Part shown: piece after piece, positions 58,138 through 64,000 of the stretch
Position numbering within the stretch: position 1 is the first letter of the stretch
Layout of the letters: each line of letters starts with the position of its first letter
DNA from: WJKG01 sp964627305
GTDB lineage: Bacteria; Zixibacteria; MSB-5A5; GN15; FEB-12
Direction: 5' to 3'
DNA length: 64,000 nt
NCBI GenBank assembly: GCA_964627305.1
Contig: CAZVHP010000003.1
Coordinates: 254,802 to 318,801 of the forward strand
Made by a program: the position numbers and the translations under genes
Notes under the pieces: generated by a model
Databases searched by the model: none
Told to the model about the DNA's origin: nothing
The model's input: the letters and a program-made list of their open reading frames with translations, nothing else

Positions 58138-60441
58138 TCAGAACTCATACTCCATCCCGACAATCGGCAGCATCGACCACTGATGAATCACATCCTGCTT
58201 CTGCTCAATCTCATTCCAGTAGTAATCGGAGACATTTTCCCTGTTGTATGCGTTCCATACGGACAGATACACGATGAGGTTAGAGCCAGACCAGTTGAAG
58301 CGGCGATCAACACGCAGGTTGAGCGAATGATAGGCAGGAAACCGTTCGCCGTTGACCAGGGTTTCATCACGGACGCTTCGATTTATGGCTGCCGATGCCT
58401 CCTCGTCGAGCGGCGTATACGGCCTGCCTCCTGCGAACACCCACCGCAGGCTGTAGTCCCAGCGTTCATTGGGCTTGTATCCGCCCTCCACCGACACCAA
58501 AACCTTGTTGTCCACCAAACGATCGCGCCAGACGCCGTCGTATCCCTCGTAGCGCGACCGTGAATAGGATCCCGAAACCAGACCATAAAGCCCGCTTACC
58601 AGCTTTCGCTGGAGCGTCAGTTCAACGCCGGCCGAGTAGGCTCTACCGTTATCCACAAGTGTCTTCACCGGCGCATACAGACGAGCAAAGCCGTACTCAT
58701 CGGCAAGCATGAGCTGTGGCTGATCGGGGTCCATCGGCATGTGGTAGTACTCCTTGTAGAAGACCTCAACCGTCAGTCGCGTGTCCGACCTGAGCAGGTG
58801 CCGTGCGCCAAGCACATAATGAACGGCCATTGGGTCCCGTAGTTGACGAAAGCTGTCACTCCAGACGAGGATACTCGGTTGCAGAAACTGCCGGTAGACT
58901 CCTGTGGCGCCGGTCAGGGCAGTGCGATTGCTGAACTCCCAGGAGAAGGAGAACCGGGGAGAGACATAGTGGTTATGATTGGCCTCAGACCAGTCAAAAC
59001 GAAGTCCGAAAGTGGTTGTCAGACGCGAAACCGGGCGCCAGGTTGCCGAGACATATCCGCCGGCAAATACTGCCTTCTCGTAGATATCAACTGTATCAGG
59101 GGCCGTGGTGTCACCGACGAAGTTCGTGTATTCGGAGATGCGGTTGTAGTAGTCGTTGAACACCTGCTTGAGATCGAATCCAAAGTCTAACGAGAGCGAC
59201 TCGCTGGAGCGATAGTGGTTCCTGTTGCGCACCTGCAACGCCGCCTCCGTTGTGTTCTGCTCGGTCAGATGCAAATCAGACTTGGTTTCATAGAAGCTGT
59301 TGCCGTACTTGGTGGCCAGGTATCCCAGAGATGTGTTGGAGAAGCCGCTCTTCCAGAGGTATCGCCAGTTGGTTCCGAAGGCGTACTCCCAGCCGTCGGA
59401 GATGCCATACACCGAGAATCCGTCCTCAATCGACTGGTCCTTCTCGAACTCGATATAGTCCACGCCGGCCACTCCCAGAACCGTCAACTGGCTCCGTGAG
59501 GACAGATCATACACCGCTTTCCCCTGGTAGTCTGAGTACTTCGGAGCGACACCGGTTCCGATAGCGTCCACCAGCAGGTCGAGGTAGCTGCGGCGGGCAC
59601 TGAACATCCAGGATCCCCGGCGGCCTGCCATCGGGCCCTCGACCGTCGCTTCGAGTCCGGCAAAGTGGGCACCGATCTGGCCATCGAATTCCTCGCGGTT
59701 GCCCTCCCGGAACGTCATTCCCATAACCGAAGACAATCGTCCGCCGTAAGCGGCAGGGAACCCGCCGGCCGAGAAATCGACCGACTTGATGAAATCGACA
59801 TTGAGAAGTCCGATCGGTCCACTGGTTGTTCCCTGAAGCGGATAGTGGTTGATGTTGGGAATCTCGATATTGTCCAGATAGAACGTGTTTTCAAGCGGCG
59901 AGCCACCGCGAACAGCCAGAGCGTTCATCTGGTCATCCACCTTGGCTATACTGGGCAGGCCGGCCAGAATTCGGCTGACATCGCCTGCCGTCCCCGGGGA
60001 ACGCCGAATCTCCTCACCCGAGAAACTGACAGAACTCGATGGCGCGTCTTCCGGCTGTGCGAAGAAACCGGCGGAGACCACGATGGAGTCCACTGCCACC
60101 GTCGATTGCCGAAGCTCCGCATTGACAAACACGATACGGCCTGGCTTCACCACAATATCCGTAATCGTGAGCGGTTCATAGCCAAGACTGCGGAAGCTTA
60201 CCGCATATGTGCCCACAGGCACCTTCTGGATGCGGTAATGCCCCTCTTCGTCAGTGCTCGCGCCAGCGGTGGTACCGACCAACCCAATACTGGCGCCAAT
60301 AATCGGTTGCATCGTGGACGCATCGACAACTCGGCCCTTGACGGTGCCCTGTGGGCTGTCCGACGCACGACAGATCGGGGATAACAGAAAAACGACCGCC
60401 AGAAGCAGCCCCAGTTGATAGCGAGAGAATGTGAATGTCAA
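58138..60441 (-). CDS. TonB-dependent outer membrane receptor with carboxypeptidase-like domain
   Basis: A 767-residue receptor. A signal peptide (TFTFSRYQLGLLLAVVFLLS) is followed by a carboxypeptidase regulatory-like domain (about 30-110, GTVKGRVVDASTMQPIIGAS), a plug domain (about 130-230, ILAGLPSIAKVDDQMNALAV, RGGSPLENTFYLDNIEIPN) and a 22-strand-type barrel ending EYEF with terminal Phe. The CPR-like domain with TonB receptor is the SusC/FCB style. The start is a TTG with AAGGAG eight bases upstream; the frame is open further to an ATG at 60546, but that adds 35 residues with no signal character. The substrate is unknown; no SusD, siderophore or cobalamin genes flank it. Confidence 0.9.
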   Translation of the reverse strand: MTFTFSRYQLGLLLAVVFLLSPICRASDSPQGTVKGRVVDASTMQPIIGASIGLVGTTAGASTDEEGHYRIQKVPVGTYAVSFRSLGYEPLTITDIVVKPGRIVFVNAELRQSTVAVDSIVVSAGFFAQPEDAPSSSVSFSGEEIRRSPGTAGDVSRILAGLPSIAKVDDQMNALAVRGGSPLENTFYLDNIEIPNINHYPLQGTTSGPIGLLNVDFIKSVDFSAGGFPAAYGGRLSSVMGMTFREGNREEFDGQIGAHFAGLEATVEGPMAGRRGSWMFSARRSYLDLLVDAIGTGVAPKYSDYQGKAVYDLSSRSQLTVLGVAGVDYIEFEKDQSIEDGFSVYGISDGWEYAFGTNWRYLWKSGFSNTSLGYLATKYGNSFYETKSDLHLTEQNTTEAALQVRNRNHYRSSESLSLDFGFDLKQVFNDYYNRISEYTNFVGDTTAPDTVDIYEKAVFAGGYVSATWRPVSRLTTTFGLRFDWSEANHNHYVSPRFSFSWEFSNRTALTGATGVYRQFLQPSILVWSDSFRQLRDPMAVHYVLGARHLLRSDTRLTVEVFYKEYYHMPMDPDQPQLMLADEYGFARLYAPVKTLVDNGRAYSAGVELTLQRKLVSGLYGLVSGSYSRSRYEGYDGVWRDRLVDNKVLVSVEGGYKPNERWDYSLRWVFAGGRPYTPLDEEASAAINRSVRDETLVNGERFPAYHSLNLRVDRRFNWSGSNLIVYLSVWNAYNRENVSDYYWNEIEQKQDVIHQWSMLPIVGMEYEF

Positions 60442-60590
60442 GCCTTCAGCTCCTTGTGGACTATCAGTCTTCGATGTCTTGCCAACATACGGGGTCGTAC
60501 GCAGGAAGTGTGTTAGGGGTTCATTAAAACGGGGCAGATATGCCATGTCTCGGAAAGCTGGGGCGAAATCCTTTGTCGGGCAAAGAGAAA

Positions 60591-60664
60591 TACCCCCGGC
60601 AGGACTCGAACCTGCTACCCTCTGCTTAGAAGGCAGATGCTCTATCCGGATGAGCTACGGGGGC
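60591..60664 (-). tRNA. tRNA-Arg (anticodon TCT)
   Basis: A complete cloverleaf on the minus strand: acceptor GCCCCCG pairs with CGGGGGT, D arm GCTC...GAGC, anticodon stem TCTGC/GCAGA with loop CTTCTAA (anticodon TCT), and T arm GCAGG-TTCGAGT-CCTGC. The 3' CCA is not encoded. It lies at the left edge of an island; a broken copy of its 5' half is found at 63659-63698. Confidence 0.95.
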
Positions 60665-60840
60665 AATACCTGTTGCCGCACAACGACTTACAGTGTCGCA
60701 TTTTCGCCAGAGCCATAAAAAATCAGAGGCCCTATTTTTCGAGGTGTAGATCTCGGTAAGGGCGATTCCCTGGGCTCCATATGATCTTATACGTCTCATG
60801 GCTGGACTCAATTACGCAAAAGAGCCTCTGCTTTTCAACA
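60625..60840 (-). repeat. Left copy of an imperfect direct repeat of about 215 bp
   Basis: From the tRNA anticodon loop through its 5' half and about 180 bases upstream, this stretch matches 63659-63874 in the same orientation with scattered differences. Shared blocks include CTTAGAAGGCAGATGCTCTA, CAGTGTCGC, ATCAGAGGCCCTATTTTTCG, ATTCCCTGGGC, ACGTCTCAT and AAGAGCCTCTG. The pair brackets the accessory genes at 61.1-63.6 kb. Confidence 0.8.
60717..60830 (-). ncRNA. Possible small non-coding RNA, copy 1
   Basis: On the minus strand CAGAGGCTCT (60830-60821) can pair over 10 bases with AGGGCCTCTG (60733-60724), followed by ATTTTTT. This gives an RNA of about 115 nt closed by a long-range terminal stem and ending in a U-run. 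It lies 52 bases before the tRNA gene. The same arrangement is kept in the second repeat. No promoter was identified with confidence, and it could instead be a leader of the tRNA transcript. Confidence 0.35.
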
Positions 60841-60841
60841 A

Positions 60842-61154
60842 GAAAGTGTTAATGGGCAGTGTGCTTTGCCGATAAGTAAAATGAGGGGAATCCAAATGCA
60901 GTTTTGGGTGCACGACAACAAACCAACGAATACGGCAACAATTCATCGGGCAAGCTGCTAGTGGTGTAATGACGGCGGGGGACTTCATGGTCGGTTTGTA
61001 TCCCCAAATAGCGTATGGCAACGTTTCGATACACTGGATGGTGCACGGATCGGGGCAATTGGGCTACGGCGCAAAAGTACGCGATTGTGCCAGAAGTGCC
61101 TGCTGTGATGAGCAAGGGAAGGGCTAATCATCTTAGTCTGAAAAGGAGGTCAGA
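60842..61154. other. Non-coding gap at the left end of the island
   Basis: About 310 bases between the repeat and the first island gene. I see no integrase, no tRNA-like element and no clear promoter. The last bases carry AAAAGGAGG, the ribosome binding site of the following lipoprotein gene. Confidence 0.4.
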
Positions 61155-61595
61155 GTGTTCCACAATACTACGCATCTTGCGAGTAGCTTGACACGTTTAA
61201 ACATTGGTGTATGTCTTTGCGTGTTGACGGTTTTGTTATTGGGCTGTGCGGATTCGAAAGTGGAAAATGCCTGCATTGTCGTCAAGAAGAGTCTGACTGC
61301 GCCGTCAAGTTTTTCGCTGGTCAGCAGCGAAGTCGTGTGGGAGGGAGTCGATACGGCGGGGCACCCGGCGTTCATTGTGGGAATTGAATATGATGCGCAG
61401 AACGGGTTCGGGGCGGTGATCAGGGACTGCAAACTGGTCGCATATACCCTAGACGGCGACAAAATCAGATGGGATCCATTTTGCGCCTTCTGGCCATGTG
61501 AAGGGATTCAATCTCTCGATAAGAAGTTTCAGGCGAAGCTGATGCTCGGCATGAACTTCGGACTACGGGACTCCACCGCTTTAACACGAAAGTAG
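61155..61595 (+). CDS. Small lipoprotein of unknown function
   Basis: A 146-residue protein with signal peptide (LNIGVCLCVLTVLLLGC) and lipobox LLGC-A. The mature part has a helix followed by beta strands (SFSLVSSEVVWEG, HPAFIVGIEYDAQNGFGAVI) and several cysteines (RDCKL, DPFCAFWPCEG). It resembles small secreted proteins encoded near phage-like or island regions, but no family is recognised. GTG start with AAGGAGG five bases upstream. Composition is more AT-rich than the flanking chromosome. Confidence 0.7.
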   Translation: MFHNTTHLASSLTRLNIGVCLCVLTVLLLGCADSKVENACIVVKKSLTAPSSFSLVSSEVVWEGVDTAGHPAFIVGIEYDAQNGFGAVIRDCKLVAYTLDGDKIRWDPFCAFWPCEGIQSLDKKFQAKLMLGMNFGLRDSTALTRK

Positions 61596-61609
61596 CGGTG
61601 AAGGACGTT

Positions 61610-62107
61610 ATGAGAGAAACTTCGTTGGCGCGATCTGAAGCTGCGACGGGTGATCGGTCGCAATGTGAGGAGAATATGGAGACATTTGCTGTGCTTTGGG
61701 AAAAGCTTAAAGATGAGAACGAGAACGGGCAGTTTGAGTACAGCGATTCGGAAAGACCGTTTAGTCACCTCGTACGACATAAACTCAAGGACAAAAATGG
61801 ACACGGCGTTTATGTCGCCCTACAAAAAGAGAACGGGCAGGTTGTTTACATTGGTAAAGGCGGCACGATCAGCAATAATGGTGACTACAAATCCCAAGAC
61901 ATCAAGGGAAGGCTCACTGCTATTCGAGGCGACCAAACAGCTGATGTGTGGTTCGCAAGGGTAGTGGAACAATCTGGCCCAATAACAATAGAGTACGTAT
62001 TCTTGCCTGACCAACGCCAATCGTGTGCCGCGTATGTCGAAGCCTGCCTTCTACAAGCCTATCTGCGGGAGAAGGGCCGCCTTCCGGCAGAGAATAAGGC
62101 GTTCTGA
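61610..62107 (+). CDS. GIY-YIG nuclease family protein
   Basis: A 165-residue protein whose C-terminal 100 residues carry the GIY-YIG fold: GVYVALQKENGQVVYIGKG, with GVY and YIG in place, the catalytic-type Arg in IKGRLTAI, and the Glu and Asn in VEACLLQAYL and LPAENKAF. The N-terminal 60 residues are helical and charged and may recognise DNA or a partner. Such nucleases occur alone in mobile elements and defence islands. Start choice: ATG at 61610 after AAGGA; an ATG at 61676 with AGGAG is also plausible. Confidence 0.75.
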   Translation: MRETSLARSEAATGDRSQCEENMETFAVLWEKLKDENENGQFEYSDSERPFSHLVRHKLKDKNGHGVYVALQKENGQVVYIGKGGTISNNGDYKSQDIKGRLTAIRGDQTADVWFARVVEQSGPITIEYVFLPDQRQSCAAYVEACLLQAYLREKGRLPAENKAF

Positions 62108-62180
62108 CACCGTCCCTATATTTGCATACATCGCCAGCTTGAACATCCCCTTTCAAACAGAAATTCCCTCTTGACAAAAC

Positions 62181-62196
62181 TTCGCAAAATTGCGAA
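62181..62196. promoter_or_regulatory. Operator palindrome of the toxin-antitoxin locus
   Basis: TTCGCAA-AA-TTGCGAA is a perfect 16-base palindrome 26 bases before the toxin start. A consensus -35 box TTGACA stands at 62171-62176, so the palindrome falls in the promoter spacer. Binding by the encoded antitoxin is the expected autoregulation. No good -10 box is spaced correctly. Confidence 0.55.
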
Positions 62197-62221
62197 CTTC
62201 TCATATAGATCGAGGTTATAA

Positions 62222-62590
62222 GTGCCGAAGACTGAAATAGTCATTTATTGCGAGAGTGATGGTACAGCGCCCTTTCTGAAGTGGTTCGACAAACTGACGG
62301 AAAGGGTGCAAGACAAGATCGTTGTCCGGCTCGAACGGCTTGGCGAACTTGGCCACGAACTGCGACGGCCGGAGGCAGACTACCTGCGTGACGATATCTA
62401 CGAACTGCGAGTCAAGGCCCAGTCGGTCAACTATCGGGTTTTATACTTCTACCACGGTCGACAGATGGTTGTGCTGTCCCACGGATTTTCGAAGCAGCAG
62501 GCGAAGGTGCCGGATAAAGAAATCAAGACAGCGATTAGGCGGCGCGAGGCCTTCCAGGAGTCGCCCGATCGTCATACATATAAGGAATGA
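62222..62590 (+). CDS. HigB/RelE-type toxin (phage Gp49-like family)
   Basis: A 122-residue toxin of the RelE superfamily, HigB/Gp49-like branch, which cuts mRNA on the ribosome. The core shows FLKWFDKLTERVQDKIVVRL, LRRPEADYLRDDIYELRVK, and YRVLYFYHGRQMVVLSHGF with KKQ-like FSKQQAKVPDKEIKTA. The GTG start codon lies behind GAGG. The antitoxin gene follows and overlaps or nearly touches its stop codon. Toxin-first order is usual for the higBA type. Confidence 0.88.
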   Translation: MPKTEIVIYCESDGTAPFLKWFDKLTERVQDKIVVRLERLGELGHELRRPEADYLRDDIYELRVKAQSVNYRVLYFYHGRQMVVLSHGFSKQQAKVPDKEIKTAIRRREAFQESPDRHTYKE

Positions 62591-62595
62591 TTCTA

Positions 62596-62931
62596 ATGAA
62601 AAAGAAGAAAACCAGTGATGCGGTCAGGATTCTACATGATCGCTACTATAAGGGAGACGTCAAACGTCAGGCGGCCCTGGACCAGGAACGAGTCAACGCC
62701 AAAATTGCCCGTGACATTTACCGTCTTCGTCAGAAGCATAAGCTGACCCAGAGGGAGCTGGCCGCGAAGGTGAAGACCACGCCGTCAGTCATCTCAAGGC
62801 TCGAGAATGCCGACTATCCGGGTCACTCTCTGAACATGCTCCAACGCATCGCGACGGCGCTTAATCAGCGAATCGAAGTGAAGTTCGTGCCGGCGCAGGA
62901 CAAAAGATCTGTAGCATCTGCGACAAGATAA
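62596..62931 (+). CDS. HigA-type XRE-family antitoxin
   Basis: A 111-residue DNA-binding antitoxin. The helix-turn-helix is RQKHKLTQRELAAKVKTTPS followed by VISRLENADY and the family-typical NMLQRIATALNQRIEVKF. The N-terminal 40 residues are charged and should contact the toxin. I use the ATG at 62596 with AAGGA nine bases upstream; an ATG at 62587 overlapping the toxin stop (ATGA) is the alternative. It probably represses the locus through the palindrome at 62181. Confidence 0.88.
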   Translation: MKKKKTSDAVRILHDRYYKGDVKRQAALDQERVNAKIARDIYRLRQKHKLTQRELAAKVKTTPSVISRLENADYPGHSLNMLQRIATALNQRIEVKFVPAQDKRSVASATR

Positions 62932-62961
62932 TGTTCTAAGCAGTGTCAACGCACTTGTGAC

Positions 62962-63600
62962 ATGGTCAGTAGCAGCGAGAAAGTCACCTGGTCGGGTCGT
63001 ATCGTATCGGTTCAGCCACGCATCCGACTGATAAGGTCGTTCGACCAGCGATACCATAACTACCTCGGATATGTCCTCGCATTAGATGGTGTGGCCGCGG
63101 ATCAGCAAGGAGAGTTCAAGGTCGCCGTGGGCAAGATCACGCATGAGAAGCACGGTTTTCGTGTTGGCATGATCCTCCAAGGGCAAGCGGTGCCCATCTC
63201 GGACCCTCGTCTCGAAACGGCCGAGTATTACAAAGCTAGTAAGATTAGGATTGAGGGCGACACTCACGTCCTGAAATCCGATAGTCCGCCGTTTCTTGGT
63301 GTACCACCCGATCTGAAGATATACCGCAGCCGGGGACACCGTCGCCTCGATTCACGGACTTACGACGCGAAATGCGCCTCTTGTATCTGGGGTTGCCGAA
63401 TGCCGGTTGAGATTATTATCGACCAATGGAATCCGTCGAAGAAGAAGTACAGATTCGAAACTTTCTGCTATGGTCCCAAGAGCTGTGCGTTTTACCACGC
63501 CGGAGCAACAAGGAAAGTGCCAGGACGAAGTGGTACGTCATGGGAAGAAGAGGACTGGATCGACGATGAAACAATCGCACATCGCGAACCGGATGAATAG
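62962..63600 (+). CDS. Cysteine-motif protein of unknown function in the island
   Basis: A 212-residue protein, family not recognised. The N-terminal half is beta-rich, perhaps an OB-like fold (VTWSGRIVSVQPRIRLIRSF, HNYLGYVLALDG). A conserved-looking cysteine module lies at about 135-185: CASCIWGCRMPVEIIIDQW, then FCYGPKSCAFY. The C-x2-C-x3-C ... C-x5-C spacing suggests a zinc or iron site. It lies 30 bases after the antitoxin gene and may be transcribed with it. The C-terminal tail is acidic. Confidence 0.6.
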   Translation: MVSSSEKVTWSGRIVSVQPRIRLIRSFDQRYHNYLGYVLALDGVAADQQGEFKVAVGKITHEKHGFRVGMILQGQAVPISDPRLETAEYYKASKIRIEGDTHVLKSDSPPFLGVPPDLKIYRSRGHRRLDSRTYDAKCASCIWGCRMPVEIIIDQWNPSKKKYRFETFCYGPKSCAFYHAGATRKVPGRSGTSWEEEDWIDDETIAHREPDE

Positions 63601-63658
63601 TCTCCCAGTCGTAGACAAGGGAGGGCACTCTGCTTTTGTGTATGAGGCTCGGCGAGAA

Positions 63659-63698
63659 CTTAGAAGGCAGATGCTCTATCCACCTGAGCTACGGGGGC
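63659..63698 (-). pseudogene. tRNA-Arg fragment, 5' half only
   Basis: On the minus strand GCCCCCG, a D arm AGCTC...GAGC and TCTGCCTTCTAAG are present, then the sequence leaves the tRNA consensus (TTCTCGCC). The anticodon 3' stem, T arm and acceptor 3' strand are missing, so it cannot fold as a tRNA. Confidence 0.85.
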
Positions 63699-63751
63699 AA
63701 CGGTCGTTGTCCCACAACAACTTGCAGTGTCGCCGGTTCCTATGAGCCGTG

Positions 63752-63864
63752 AAAAATCAGAGGCCCTATTTTTCGAGGTGTTGATCACAGTGAGCGTGAT
63801 TCCCTGGGCCGATGTTGTATTTACACGTCTCATAATGGAAGCAACAGTACGGAAAGAGCCTCTG
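63752..63864 (-). ncRNA. Possible small non-coding RNA, copy 2
   Basis: On the minus strand CAGAGGCTCT (63864-63855) and AGGGCCTCTG (63767-63758) form the same 10-bp terminal stem as copy 1, followed by ATTTTTC. Outside the stem this copy pairs further (AAAGT with ATTTTT), making a better terminator. The interior differs from copy 1 at many places, while the stem, CCCAGGGAATC and ACACCTCGAAAAATAGGG stay constant. Confidence 0.35.
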
Positions 63865-64000
63865 ACTTTCAACTAAAAACTGTAGTCTCAGTTGGAGCGA
63901 TTTTATATGAGTATCAACTACTCGCTCTTGGGATTCCAGTCGATAGGAGTTAATTTCAAAAGGTGTGGAAATTGGCAAAAAAGTAGCGTAGCCTTTCGGT

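Larger units (their letters stand above)
63659..63874 (-). repeat. Right copy of the imperfect direct repeat of about 215 bp
   Basis: This matches 60625-60840 in the same orientation. Differences are scattered, including a changed D loop (CAGGTGGATAG instead of CATCCGGATAG) in the tRNA part. The match starts exactly at the tRNA anticodon loop. Beyond 63880 to the window end I see no gene. Confidence 0.75.

Noticed and set aside
60626..60811. Open frame over the tRNA 5' half and upstream repeat, with a similar frame at 63660-63872
   Set aside because: The shared end (DRASAF) is just the translated tRNA, there is no ribosome binding site, and changes between the copies show no codon-position bias. 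RNA is the better reading.
1..64000. CRISPR array, rRNA operon, insertion sequence or replication origin
   Set aside because: I found no regularly spaced short repeats, rRNA segments, transposase genes or clusters of DnaA-box-like sites in the window.

Overview
The window reads as a chromosomal segment of a Gram-negative, moderately GC-rich bacterium of the FCB superphylum. Candidate phylum Zixibacteria or a close relative is my best guess. This is inference: it rests on secreted proteins that end in a FlgD-like 'NYPNPFN...GVYFYRL...KM.LL' domain, a TonB-dependent receptor, an Omp85-type barrel, Bacillus-type Fe-S PurF, and many GAF/PAS kinases. No 16S rRNA or marker set is present to place it firmly.

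Layout. 0-2 kb: end of a complex I operon (nuoN) facing purF. 2-8 kb: a GAF/DHp protein, a secreted hydrolase, a periplasmic helical protein, an FAD oxidoreductase and a ClC channel. 8-11 kb: a PqqD-like/M50 protease/HlyD fusion, followed by a 32-codon peptide gene with a perfect ribosome binding site, a structured leader and a terminator; this is the best candidate here for an undescribed system. 11-16 kb: histidine kinase translationally coupled to a Ser/Thr kinase-TPR protein. 16-22 kb: an outer membrane barrel protein and a complete partner-switching operon (STAS, anti-sigma kinase, SpoIIE phosphatase) ending in a Nudix hydrolase. 22-29 kb: one long minus-strand operon of a 2-oxoacid:ferredoxin oxidoreductase joined to a HydABC-like NADH module without a hydrogenase domain. 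29-33 kb: lipoproteins, a citryl-CoA lyase-like protein and a homocysteine methyltransferase.

33-52 kb is rich in secreted proteins: a subtilase with FG-GAP repeats, a coupled propeller protein, an M28 peptidase and a papain-like peptidase, three of them with the FlgD-like C-terminal sorting domain. Between them lie a dicarboxylate symporter, a WlbA-like dehydrogenase, a full-length transketolase and small enzymes. A likely small RNA with a consensus promoter, UCCC motifs and a terminator lies at 40.3-40.4 kb. 52-60.5 kb: rsmE, a queuosine-tRNA mannosyltransferase homologue, an inhibitory-type serpin, a VOC-nitroreductase fusion, two receiver proteins and a TonB-dependent receptor.

60.6-63.9 kb is a small accessory island. 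It is bounded by two imperfect direct repeats of about 215 bp, each holding the 5' half of a tRNA-Arg gene and a possible non-coding RNA. It carries a lipoprotein, a GIY-YIG nuclease, a HigBA-type toxin-antitoxin pair and a Cys-rich protein. Only one tRNA copy is intact.
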